Shown piece by piece: positions 15,248 through 22,816 of a stretch of 44,665 nucleotides of DNA. Origin of the DNA: an uncultured Eubacteriales bacterium (GTDB lineage Bacteria; Bacillota; Clostridia; Oscillospirales; Oscillospiraceae); NCBI GenBank assembly GCA_902475855.1, contig CABSBF010000016.1:1-44665 (forward strand), given 5' to 3'. Under the pieces are notes generated by a model. That model saw only the letters and a program-made list of their open reading frames with translations. It ran no database searches and was not told the origin of the DNA. Numbering within the stretch: the first letter of the stretch is position 1; each line of letters starts with the position of its first letter. The position numbers and the translations under genes are program-made.

Positions 15248-15283
15248 GTATGCCCCGTTGAAGGTATCTCCAGCGGGGCATAC
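15248..15283 (+). promoter_or_regulatory. Intra-operon stem-loop after the receptor gene
   Basis: Perfect 10-bp arms GTATGCCCCG (15248-15257) and CGGGGCATAC (15274-15283) with no T-tract. Hairpins at this position commonly protect the 3' end of receptor mRNA, giving more binding protein than transporter. That role is inferred. Confidence 0.65.
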
Positions 15284-15303
15284 CCCATCAACAGGATGCT
15301 TTG

Positions 15304-16887
15304 GTGACGAATATGGATACCATTATTGAAACAAAAAACTTAACGAAGAAATTCGGAACCTTCACGGCCAACGATCACATTGATCTGGCAGTGAAGGAGG
15401 GAGAAATCCGCGCCATCATCGGTGAAAACGGTGCGGGCAAATCCACGCTCATGAATATGCTCTACGGCATTTTGCAGCCAACGGAGGGCGAGATCTTTTT
15501 CCGCGGGAAGAAGGTCGATATCGCCTCGCCGCGCGATGCCATCGAGCTCGGCATCGGCATGGTGCATCAGCATTTCAAGCTGTCGCCCTCGCTGTCGATT
15601 TACGAAAACATCGTTCTGGGAACGGAAACGGTGCGCACTCACAAAATCGGAAAGAAGTCCTTCCGCGGCGTCCTGATCGACGAGAAAAAGGAAAAGGCAG
15701 AGATTCAGGCGCTGGTGGACAGGTTTAACTTTAATTTGGATATTACCGCCAAGGTCGCGGATATTTCCGTCGGCGCGAAGCAGCGCGTGGAGATCCTCAA
15801 GATGCTCTATCGCGACGTCGATCTTCTCATCCTCGATGAGCCGACAGCCGTGCTGATCCCGCAGGAGGTGGACGATCTCATCCAGCGTCTGCTCGACCTG
15901 AAAAAGGCCGGAAAGACCATCATCATTATCACGCACAAGCTCAACGAAGTGAAAATGTGCGCCGATAATATCACGGTCATCCGCGCGGGCAAGGTCATCG
16001 GCACCGTCCCGAACGACGAAAAGACCACCGACGAAGATCTGGCGGAAATGATGGTCGGCCGCACGGTGCTCCTGCGTGTGCAGAAGAGCGGCAAGCCCGC
16101 CGGTGAAAAGATCGCCTATCAGGTCAAGCACCTCAGCGCCGTCAATTCCGAGGGAAAGAAGATCCTCAACGACATCAATTTCCGCATCCACGAAAACGAG
16201 GTCGTCGGCATTGCAGGCGTGGAGGGCAACGGCCAGACCGAGCTGATGCTGGCGCTGACCGGTATGCTGGATGTCTGCCGCGGCTCCGCCGTGGAACTGG
16301 GCGGCGAGGACATCACAGGACTCTGGCCGGACGAACTGCGCCGGCACGAGATCGGCGTGGTGCCGGAGGACCGCTATAAGCAGGGCCTGTGCCTGAATGT
16401 CCCAGTCTCTGCCAACCTCATCGCAGGCTACCACGGCCTGAAGCCCTACTGCGGCCACGGTGTGATGAACCGCCGCGCCGTGATGGAAAACCGCGACCGG
16501 CTGGTCAGAGAATACGACGTCCGTCTGAGCACAAAAGACCCGGCAGTCGGCTCTCTTTCCGGCGGCAACGCGCAGAAGGTCATCATCGCCCGCGAATTCA
16601 GCCGCAAGCCGAAGGTACTGCTCGTCAGCCAGCCGACACGCGGCGTGGACATCGGCGCCATTGAATTTATCCACAACCAGATTCTCAAGATGCGTGACGC
16701 CGGAACTGCCGTGTTTATCATCTCCTCGGAGCTTTCCGAGGTCACGGGCCTCTCCGACCGCGTGCTTGTGATGTACCACGGCGAGATCGTCGGCAGCTTC
16801 CGTTCGGAGGACGTGAGCTTCAATGAGCTGGGCCTGTATATGTCCGGCGTGAAGCGCATGACCGCCGAAGAGCTTTCGGAAGAATGA
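15304..16887 (+). CDS. BMP-type importer ATPase (two nucleotide-binding domains)
   Basis: 527-residue tandem ATPase of the sugar/nucleoside CUT2-like group. Domain 1 has Walker A GENGAGKST, a degenerate signature ISVGAKQRVEI and Walker B LLILDEPTAVL. Domain 2 has a degenerate Walker A GVEGNGQTE, signature LSGGNAQKVIIARE and Walker B region LLVSQPTRGVD. This pattern of half-degenerate sites is normal for YufO/NupO-type ATPases. GTG 15304 is chosen because AGGA ends seven bases before it. ATG 15313 is a reasonable alternative, though the closest purine-rich sequence is weak. It pairs with the two permeases that follow. Confidence 0.92.
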   Translation: MTNMDTIIETKNLTKKFGTFTANDHIDLAVKEGEIRAIIGENGAGKSTLMNMLYGILQPTEGEIFFRGKKVDIASPRDAIELGIGMVHQHFKLSPSLSIYENIVLGTETVRTHKIGKKSFRGVLIDEKKEKAEIQALVDRFNFNLDITAKVADISVGAKQRVEILKMLYRDVDLLILDEPTAVLIPQEVDDLIQRLLDLKKAGKTIIIITHKLNEVKMCADNITVIRAGKVIGTVPNDEKTTDEDLAEMMVGRTVLLRVQKSGKPAGEKIAYQVKHLSAVNSEGKKILNDINFRIHENEVVGIAGVEGNGQTELMLALTGMLDVCRGSAVELGGEDITGLWPDELRRHEIGVVPEDRYKQGLCLNVPVSANLIAGYHGLKPYCGHGVMNRRAVMENRDRLVREYDVRLSTKDPAVGSLSGGNAQKVIIAREFSRKPKVLLVSQPTRGVDIGAIEFIHNQILKMRDAGTAVFIISSELSEVTGLSDRVLVMYHGEIVGSFRSEDVSFNELGLYMSGVKRMTAEELSEE

Positions 16888-16900
16888 GAGGTTTACGAAC

Positions 16901-18013
16901 ATGAAACAAAGACTCCCCGCAAAACGCTCCTCCGGCTGGGGCGCGAATCTTCTCACGGCCGCCGGCGACGTGCTGGTGCCTCTGCTGTTTGCCTTCGCCG
17001 TCGGCAGCATTTTCTCCCTGATCTGCGGCTGCAATCCCTTCACGCTTTACGGCTACATCATCAAGAAGGCCTTCTTCTCCCTCGGCGGCGTTCTCAATAC
17101 GCTGGGCTACACCACGCCGATCATCATCACGGGCATGGCCACGGCGCTGTCCATCCGCGCCAATATGTACAACATGGGCATTGAGGGTCAGGTCTTCCTG
17201 GGCGCCTTCACCGCGGCGCTGGCGGGCTACATGATCAAGGGAATCCCCACCGTACTGCATGTGACGATCTGCCTTGCCATCGGCGCGGCCTTCGGCGCTG
17301 CCTACGCGCTGATTCCGGGTCTGCTCAAGGCCAAGCTGCGCGTCAATGAAGTCGTCACGACCGTCATGCTCAACAGCATCGCAACGCAGGTCACGGGCTT
17401 CCTCACCCAGAGCTATCTCGGCACGGGCGACGCCTATGCCCACACGGAGTTCATCGAGCAGACGGCGCGTCTGGTCAAGCTGAACAGCAAGTACCGCTGC
17501 ACGACCGCCATCTTCATTGCGCTTGCCATCTGGCTCATTCTGTACTACATCCTGAAAAAGACCAAATTCGGCTATGAGATCGACTGCATCGGAAAGCAGT
17601 GGGAATTTGCCGACGCCGTCGGTATGCACGTCAGCCGCAAGATCGTCGTCATCTTCGTGGTCGGCGGCGCGCTGGCAGGCATTGCGGGCGCAACGGAAAT
17701 TCTCGGCGTCAACTACAACTTCGTCAGCAGCTTCTCGGCCAACCCCGGCATCGGCTGGGACGGCTTCTTCGTCTGCATCCTCGCAGGCAGCAACCCGGTT
17801 GGCATTCTGCTGTTCTCCATCGTCTTCGGCGCTCTGCGCTACGGCGCGCTGGCGGCGCAGACCGGACTGGGCGTACCGCTCGATCTGATCAACATCATCA
17901 AGAGCACGCTGGTTCTGTTCATGGCCATCAAGCTGATCGGCAATAACCGCGAGGCGATTGCCGCCTTCTTCGGCCGTGTCTTCCACCGCGCTGCGGCGAA
18001 AAAGGAGGACTGA
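16901..18013 (+). CDS. BMP-type importer permease 1 (NupP/YufP-like)
   Basis: 370-residue integral membrane permease with about 9-10 TM helices in the BPD_transp_2 fold. Recognisable segments are LSIRANMYNMGIEGQ (the conserved coupling/EAA-like region), KLRVNEVVTTVMLNSIA and GWDGFFVCILAGSNPVGILL. It forms a heterodimer with the next gene product and transports the ligand delivered by the Bmp lipoprotein. The gene starts 13 bp after the ATPase stop, with GAGAGG upstream, and precedes permease 2 by 2 bp, a spacing that implies tight coupling. Confidence 0.92.
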   Translation: MKQRLPAKRSSGWGANLLTAAGDVLVPLLFAFAVGSIFSLICGCNPFTLYGYIIKKAFFSLGGVLNTLGYTTPIIITGMATALSIRANMYNMGIEGQVFLGAFTAALAGYMIKGIPTVLHVTICLAIGAAFGAAYALIPGLLKAKLRVNEVVTTVMLNSIATQVTGFLTQSYLGTGDAYAHTEFIEQTARLVKLNSKYRCTTAIFIALAIWLILYYILKKTKFGYEIDCIGKQWEFADAVGMHVSRKIVVIFVVGGALAGIAGATEILGVNYNFVSSFSANPGIGWDGFFVCILAGSNPVGILLFSIVFGALRYGALAAQTGLGVPLDLINIIKSTLVLFMAIKLIGNNREAIAAFFGRVFHRAAAKKED

Positions 18014-18015
18014 GC

Positions 18016-18951
18016 ATGAATTACTTCTCTCTGTTTCTGAACCTGCTGAATATGACCGTGGAAAACGCGGCGCCCTATCTGCTCATCACCATCGGCGGTG
18101 TGTTTGTCGCCAGAGCAGGCGTGTTCAACATCTCCATGGAGGGCTGCACGGAATTTGCCGCCTTCGCGGGCATTCTCTTTGCCTTTGTCACGGGGCAGAT
18201 CTGGGTCGGCGTGGTCGCCGCCTTTGTGATCGCCATTTTGCTCAACTGCCTGTTCTATCTCTTCACCGTCAAGCTCAAGGGCAACCTCAGCGTGGTCGGC
18301 AGCGGCATAAACCTCATGGCCGCCTGCATCCCGGCCTGCCTTTTGCAGGCACTCTACGGAACCCGCAGCAATCTGGTCGCCAGCAGCATCATTGACCCCG
18401 CAAAGATGATGCTCGATGTGCCGGTGCTGCGCAGCATCCCCATTCTGAGCGACATTTTCAACAACCACACGGCGATCACCTACCTGACCTTCCTCGTGGT
18501 CATCGTCCTGACGATCGTGATGTACAAGACAAAATTCGGCATTTACGTCCGCGTGACCGGTGAGAGCGTCAACGCCGCCAAGTCCGTCGGCATCAAGACC
18601 AACCGGATCAAATTTCTCTGCCTCATGATCTCCGCCGTGACCTGCGCGCTGGCCGGCCTCAACCTCTCGGTTGAGCAGCTCGGCATGTACACCATCAACA
18701 TGACGGCAAACCGCGGCTTCATCTGCCTGAGCGCCATCAACTGCGGCCGCAAGGACCCGGAAAAGGCCTGCGTCTACGCGCTGATCTTCGGCTTTGTCCG
18801 CGCACTGCAAACCATCATCAACAACTTCGTTCCCGCGGCGATCTCGTCGCTGCTCGGTATCATGCCCTATGTCACGATCATCGTCGTACTGCTGATCGTC
18901 GAGCTGCCCAACGCCCGCAAGAATCATCTGCGCTTCTTCAAGGAAGCCTGA
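18016..18951 (+). CDS. BMP-type importer permease 2 (NupQ/YufQ-like)
   Basis: 311-residue permease with about eight TM helices and the family segments LLITIGGVFVARAGVFNISMEG and LNLSVEQLGMYT, partner of permease 1. Its VFNISMEG motif corresponds to the MYNMGIEG motif of the partner. The gene starts two bases after the previous stop, and the cysteine hydrolase follows after 15 bp, so import and catabolism are expressed together. Confidence 0.92.
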   Translation: MNYFSLFLNLLNMTVENAAPYLLITIGGVFVARAGVFNISMEGCTEFAAFAGILFAFVTGQIWVGVVAAFVIAILLNCLFYLFTVKLKGNLSVVGSGINLMAACIPACLLQALYGTRSNLVASSIIDPAKMMLDVPVLRSIPILSDIFNNHTAITYLTFLVVIVLTIVMYKTKFGIYVRVTGESVNAAKSVGIKTNRIKFLCLMISAVTCALAGLNLSVEQLGMYTINMTANRGFICLSAINCGRKDPEKACVYALIFGFVRALQTIINNFVPAAISSLLGIMPYVTIIVVLLIVELPNARKNHLRFFKEA

Positions 18952-18966
18952 CGGGAGGAAAATCCT

Positions 18967-19557
18967 ATGCCCAAAACCGCTGTACTTGTCATTGATATGC
19001 AGAAGGACTTCACGCGTCCGGAGGGAAGGTTCTACTACCCGGAAACCACCGGCGAAATGATGAAGACCTTCCCGGAAAAAATCAACAGGATGCGCGACCT
19101 CGGTGCGCTCATCGTCATCGTCTACACCGCCCACCCGGCAGACGAAAAGGAGGTCAACCCCGAGCTGACGCGGATGTTCCGCGACGGCAAAAAGGCCTCC
19201 CTCGTCGAAGGCTCGGAGGGCGCGGAGCTGGACGAAAACATCCCCTACGACCCCGAACGGGACATCAAATTCCGCAAGTTTGTGCCCAGCGCCTTCTTCG
19301 GCACCGACCTTGCCCGGATTCTGCGCGAACGCGGCGTGGAAAACGTCCTCGTGTGCGGTGTCAAGACCAACGTCTGCTGCCGCGCCACGGCGACGGACGC
19401 CTCTGCCTACCGCTTCCGCACTTACATGATCAGCGATATGCTCGGCACAAACACCAAGGAGATCAATGATTTCCATCTGGCGGAAATGACCAAGTATTTT
19501 GCCAAGGCGATCTCCTCCGACGAGGTTTGCCGGCGGCTGAAGGACGGAGAGTTCTGA
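18967..19557 (+). CDS. Isochorismatase-fold cysteine hydrolase
   Basis: 196-residue cytosolic hydrolase with the family's Asp-Lys-Cys triad: Asp10 in VIDMQKDF, Lys104 in KFVPSAFFGTDL and Cys137 in GVKTNVCCRAT. The family includes nicotinamidase, N-carbamoylsarcosine amidase, ureidoacrylate amidase and isochorismatase. Most members cleave amides or ureido groups, which hints that the imported compound or an intermediate has an amide or carbamoyl group. The usual CV after the catalytic Cys is CC here. GGGAGG precedes the ATG, and the stop overlaps the kinase start (TGATG). Confidence 0.9.
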   Translation: MPKTAVLVIDMQKDFTRPEGRFYYPETTGEMMKTFPEKINRMRDLGALIVIVYTAHPADEKEVNPELTRMFRDGKKASLVEGSEGAELDENIPYDPERDIKFRKFVPSAFFGTDLARILRERGVENVLVCGVKTNVCCRATATDASAYRFRTYMISDMLGTNTKEINDFHLAEMTKYFAKAISSDEVCRRLKDGEF

Positions 19558-20525
19558 TGAAGCGCTATGATTTTACGGTTGTCGGAACGGCCGCGACGGT
19601 CAGCATCCTGCGCGTCAGGCAGATGCCGGAATGCGGCAAGTCCACGCCTGTGTTCGGCAGCGGCCCGGAGAAATTCGACAACGGCGGCATGGGGTTGAAC
19701 ATCTGCGCCGGCCTTGCAAAGCTGGGCGCGTCCGTCTACCCTGTGCTGACCTACGCGGACTACCGGCAGCACGATTTTCTGCATGGCTTTGCGCAGGAAT
19801 ACCGGATGCCGGAAGACGGGATTCAGGATCCTCCCGCACAGGCGCGCGGCACAACCATCATGATCCAGAACGCCGAGAAAAACCACATCACCCTTATCAC
19901 GGAGTATGAGCACCGCCTGCCGGAGAGCACCTTCTACGCCGTGCAGGAAATGAAGCCGGAGTTCTTCCGCGACAGCCGCTATGTCGTTCTCACCGCGCCT
20001 ATGGCAATGAACACGCAGCCCGCGATCGACGCCATCCGCGCGAGCGGCACGCCGCTGGTGCTGTCCATGCGCAAGGATCCCAACGCCCTGCCGCACGAAA
20101 AGCTCGCGCAGCTTCTGGAGCTGAGCACGGTGATCTTCGCAAACGAAACGGAAACGGAGTATTTGCGGACGGAATTCGGCCTGGCGGACATCCGCGATCT
20201 GTTCCGCGGCGGGCGCCTGCAAATCCTGGTCGAAACGCTGGGCGCAGAGGGAAGCCGCGTGTACTACCGGAGCGGAGACGGCATCGAGGAAACGCAGGCC
20301 TGCGCCGTCAGGCCGCACAGCGATGAGATCGAAACCGTCGGCGCAGGCGACGGCTATGTCTGCGGCTTCCTCTACGGGCTCACCCATGGTTACCAGATGC
20401 GCATCTGCGCTCTGCTGGGCGCGACGGTATCCTCATTTGTACTGGAAAAAGAAGGAAGCATCACCAATCTGCCCACCGAAGCACAGCTTCTGGCGCGGTA
20501 CGAAACCATCAGGAGGGATGATTGA
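19557..20525 (+). CDS. PfkB-family carbohydrate/nucleoside kinase
   Basis: 322-residue ribokinase-like kinase that phosphorylates a hydroxymethyl group of a sugar, nucleoside or similar substrate. N-terminal substrate motif NGGMGLN (42-48), C-terminal signature ETVGAGDGYVCGFLYG with catalytic Asp265 and its GAGD anion hole. The usual DTxGAGD is ETVGAGD here. The substrate lid (about 10-40) is short and unlike ribokinase, so specificity is not predictable. ATG 19557 overlaps the preceding stop, with GGAG eight bases upstream. Phosphorylation would trap the imported compound and prepare it for the phosphate-binding TIM-barrel proteins of the locus. Confidence 0.9.
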   Translation: MKRYDFTVVGTAATVSILRVRQMPECGKSTPVFGSGPEKFDNGGMGLNICAGLAKLGASVYPVLTYADYRQHDFLHGFAQEYRMPEDGIQDPPAQARGTTIMIQNAEKNHITLITEYEHRLPESTFYAVQEMKPEFFRDSRYVVLTAPMAMNTQPAIDAIRASGTPLVLSMRKDPNALPHEKLAQLLELSTVIFANETETEYLRTEFGLADIRDLFRGGRLQILVETLGAEGSRVYYRSGDGIEETQACAVRPHSDEIETVGAGDGYVCGFLYGLTHGYQMRICALLGATVSSFVLEKEGSITNLPTEAQLLARYETIRRDD

Positions 20526-20526
20526 A

Positions 20527-21324
20527 ATGGATTGGAATCTGACGGATGGGCGCAAGCTGCTCATCGGCATGATCCACTGCCTGCCGCTGCCCGGTACCTA
20601 CGGCGCAACGGCAAGCATCAGCGAGGTCATCGAGCGTGCGGTCAGCGACGCCAAAGCATTGCAGCGCGCCGGGTTCGACGCGGTTATGGTTGAAAATGAG
20701 GATCTGTGCCTTGAGCCGCACATGACCAAGGTGCAGTTTGCGGCCATCAGCATGGTGGCGCAGGCAGTCCGCAGCGCGGTAACGCTGCCGCTCGGTCTGT
20801 GCTGCAGCGCGCTGAACTATGAGGAGGCGCTTTCCATTGCCAAGGTGGTCGGCGGCGACTTCATCCGCAGCCCCATCTTCGTCGATACGGTCATGAATTA
20901 CAACGGCATCATTACGCCGTGCAGCGGCAAGGTCATCCGCTACCGCCGGGAGATCGGCGCGGAGCACGTGAAGATCCTTGCGGATGTGCAGGTCAAGCAC
21001 TACTACATGGTCAATCCGACTGTGGATATTGCCACCTCCGCAAAATGGGCGCAGCACCAGGGCGCGGACGCAGTGATCGTCACCGGCTGCTCCACCGGCG
21101 TGGAAACGGCCTCGTCCGATCTGGAAAAGGTCAGAAAGAGCGTCTCCATCCCCGTCGCCGTCGGCAGCGGCGTAAACGAAAAGAACATTGCCGAAAAGAT
21201 GCGCATGGCGGACATTCTCATCATCGGCACGACCCTGCGCAGGGATGGCAAGATGTCCGAGCCCATCGACGAGGCGCAGGCCCGTGCAATCCTGCGGGCG
21301 GCCGGCCGGGAGGTAAAGGCATGA
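20527..21324 (+). CDS. BtpA/SgcQ-family TIM-barrel protein
   Basis: 265-residue protein with the BtpA-family start LIGMIHCLPLPGT, then ALQRAGFDAVMVENEDL, GDFIRSPIFVDTVMNYNGIITP, ILADVQVKHYYMVNP and ADAVIVTGCSTG. The C-terminal phosphate site is VAVGSGVNEKNI plus IIGTTLRRDGK. The name comes from a cyanobacterial photosystem I biogenesis factor, which is irrelevant here. Bacterial SgcQ-type members sit in sugar or nucleoside gene clusters and are of uncertain biochemistry. AGGAGGG lies nine bases before ATG 20527; ATG 20518 abuts it and is not favoured. The stop overlaps the next start (ATGA). Confidence 0.88.
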   Translation: MDWNLTDGRKLLIGMIHCLPLPGTYGATASISEVIERAVSDAKALQRAGFDAVMVENEDLCLEPHMTKVQFAAISMVAQAVRSAVTLPLGLCCSALNYEEALSIAKVVGGDFIRSPIFVDTVMNYNGIITPCSGKVIRYRREIGAEHVKILADVQVKHYYMVNPTVDIATSAKWAQHQGADAVIVTGCSTGVETASSDLEKVRKSVSIPVAVGSGVNEKNIAEKMRMADILIIGTTLRRDGKMSEPIDEAQARAILRAAGREVKA

Positions 21325-22472
21325 AATACCGCACGCTCGGAAGAACCGGTTTTCAGGTTTCGGAGATCGGCCTCGGCGGCGAGTATCTGGAAGGGCAGCC
21401 CCTGAAGCAGGTCTGCGATACGGTGGACGCCGCAATGGACGCAGGCATCAATCTGCTTGACTGCTTCATGTCCAACCCGGACATCCGCTCCGACCTCGGC
21501 ACCGCGCTCAAGGGAAAGCGCGACAGAATGTACATTCAGGGGCATTTCCGCTCCATCTGGAAAAACGGCCAGTACGGCCGGACGATGGACGTCCGGGTCG
21601 TGCGGGAGTTCTTTGAAGATCTTCTGCGGCGGATGCAGACGGATTACATTGACCTCGGCCTCATCCACATGATCGACAACGCGCAGGAATATGAGGAGAT
21701 CTTCAACGGTCCCATCCTCGAATACGCGCTGGAGCTGAAGCAGAAGGGCGTCATCCGCGCGCTGGGCGTGAGCTGTCACAATCCCGTGCAGGCGCTGCGT
21801 GCAGCCAGGACCGGGCTGATCGACATGATGCTCTTCAGCGTCAACCCGGCTTACGACGTCCTCAACGAAAATGCAGAGCGCCCGCGCAAGCTCGACAACC
21901 GCTTTTTCGACTCCATGCAGGAGCTGGGCGGCATCAATCAGGTGCGTGAGGAGCTGTACCGCTACTGCGAAATGCACGGCGTCGGCATCACGGTCATGAA
22001 ATCTCTGGCCGCGGGCGCACTGCTTTCGGACAAAACCTCCCCCTTCGGGCGGGCTATGACCGTGCAGCAGTGTATGCATTACGCGCTCTCGCGTCCCGGC
22101 GTTGCGAGCGTGCTGGTCGGAATGGAGTCGCCGGAACAGGTGGCCGACTGCCTGCGCTATGAAACGATGACGCCGGAGGAGCTGGACTATTCCTTCCTCT
22201 TCGCCGCCGAGCCGAAGTTCTCCATGCAGGGGCGGTGCATGTACTGCAACCACTGCCTGCCCTGCGCGAAGCACATCAACATCGCGCAGCTCAGCAAATA
22301 CCTCGACATGGCGCTTCTTGACGGCGTGACCCCCACGCTGCAAGGGCATTATGACGCGCTGGAGCACCACGCGGGCGAGTGCATCGCCTGCGGCCGCTGC
22401 GAAACGCAGTGTCCCTTCGGCGTTCCCATCATGCAGCGCATGAAAAAGGCAGCCGAGCTGTTCGGAAAATAA
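21321..22472 (+). CDS. Aldo/keto reductase with two C-terminal 4Fe-4S motifs and altered active site
   Basis: 383 residues. An AKR TIM barrel (about 1-285) is followed by a ferredoxin-like tail with Cys306, 309, 312, 315 (CMYCNHCLPC) and Cys354, 357, 360, 364 (CIACGRCETQCP). The AKR tetrad Asp-Tyr-Lys-His is incomplete. Asp47 and His116 align, but the Tyr position is Asn52 (in DCFMSN) and the Lys segment reads YIQGHF. I recall similar FMxxPExRS/IQGH proteins in other gut Clostridia, so this is probably a subfamily trait. Ordinary NADPH carbonyl reduction is doubtful; ferredoxin-linked electron transfer is more likely. Last gene of the importer unit, before two hairpins. Confidence 0.9.
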   Translation: MKYRTLGRTGFQVSEIGLGGEYLEGQPLKQVCDTVDAAMDAGINLLDCFMSNPDIRSDLGTALKGKRDRMYIQGHFRSIWKNGQYGRTMDVRVVREFFEDLLRRMQTDYIDLGLIHMIDNAQEYEEIFNGPILEYALELKQKGVIRALGVSCHNPVQALRAARTGLIDMMLFSVNPAYDVLNENAERPRKLDNRFFDSMQELGGINQVREELYRYCEMHGVGITVMKSLAAGALLSDKTSPFGRAMTVQQCMHYALSRPGVASVLVGMESPEQVADCLRYETMTPEELDYSFLFAAEPKFSMQGRCMYCNHCLPCAKHINIAQLSKYLDMALLDGVTPTLQGHYDALEHHAGECIACGRCETQCPFGVPIMQRMKKAAELFGK

Positions 22473-22490
22473 AAATTCACAAAGCGAAAC

Positions 22491-22545
22491 GCTCCCTCCG
22501 CGAAGGCAGTGACCAAACGCGCTGCCCCGCAGGGGGAGCCGTTTT
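22491..22545 (+). terminator. First hairpin after the operon
   Basis: Twelve-pair stem with one G-U and one mismatch (22491-22502 with 22528-22539) enclosing a second stem GGCAG/CTGCC (22505-22509 with 22522-22526), then CCGTTTTAT. The branched form and weak T-tract leave open that it is a REP-like element. Confidence 0.55.
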
Positions 22546-22655
22546 ATCTCTGCCGTCGCCGGGGATCTCTGCACGCATCCCGTGCCGCCGCCGCCCATGA
22601 GTTCTTCGGTGACGGAGGCCGGCGCAAGGGCTGAAACTGCCGATGACGCCGTGCT

Positions 22656-22696
22656 CCGGGCAGCTCACTGCGTCAGCAAATGCCCGGCGTTTTTTT
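22656..22696 (+). terminator. Main terminator of the importer/catabolic unit
   Basis: Perfect 7-bp stem CCGGGCA/TGCCCGG (22656-22662 with 22681-22687) followed by CG and seven T. The 110 bp between this and the first hairpin hold no gene I can see. Confidence 0.85.
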
Positions 22697-22708
22697 CGCG
22701 TTCTGCGC

Positions 22709-22737
22709 TTGAAATGGCCGGACGATTCTGATAGAAT
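22709..22737 (+). promoter_or_regulatory. Promoter of ABC exporter pair 1
   Basis: TTGAAA (22709-22714), 17-bp spacer, TAGAAT (22732-22737). Transcription should start near 22744, only about 17 nt before a strong hairpin. Confidence 0.75.
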
Positions 22738-22760
22738 ATTTTTTCAGAGCTTATATTTTT

Positions 22761-22808
22761 GCATTCCGGTGCTTTGCAGGCGCCGGAATGCAAACGATTC
22801 AGAGGGGG
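22761..22808 (+). promoter_or_regulatory. Leader hairpin and ribosome-binding site ahead of a start-less gene
   Basis: Stem GCATTCCGGTGC/GCGCCGGAATGC (22761-22772 with 22780-22791, one G-U pair, loop TTTGCAG), then GAGGGGG at 22802-22808. There is no T-tract, so it is not a terminator. It lies at the 5' end of the mRNA, where it could stabilise the message or control access to the ribosome-binding site. Confidence 0.7.
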
Positions 22809-22816
22809 CGAATCTC

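Noticed and set aside
20527..21324. Photosystem I assembly protein BtpA
   Set aside because: The family name is inherited from cyanobacteria. Nothing photosynthetic is present, so only membership of the BtpA/SgcQ family is kept.
22473..22655. Riboswitch or structured regulatory RNA after the AKR gene
   Set aside because: The interval has strong stems but lies downstream of the operon and upstream of a terminator and new promoter, and I could not match any riboswitch core. It is treated as terminator or REP-like sequence.
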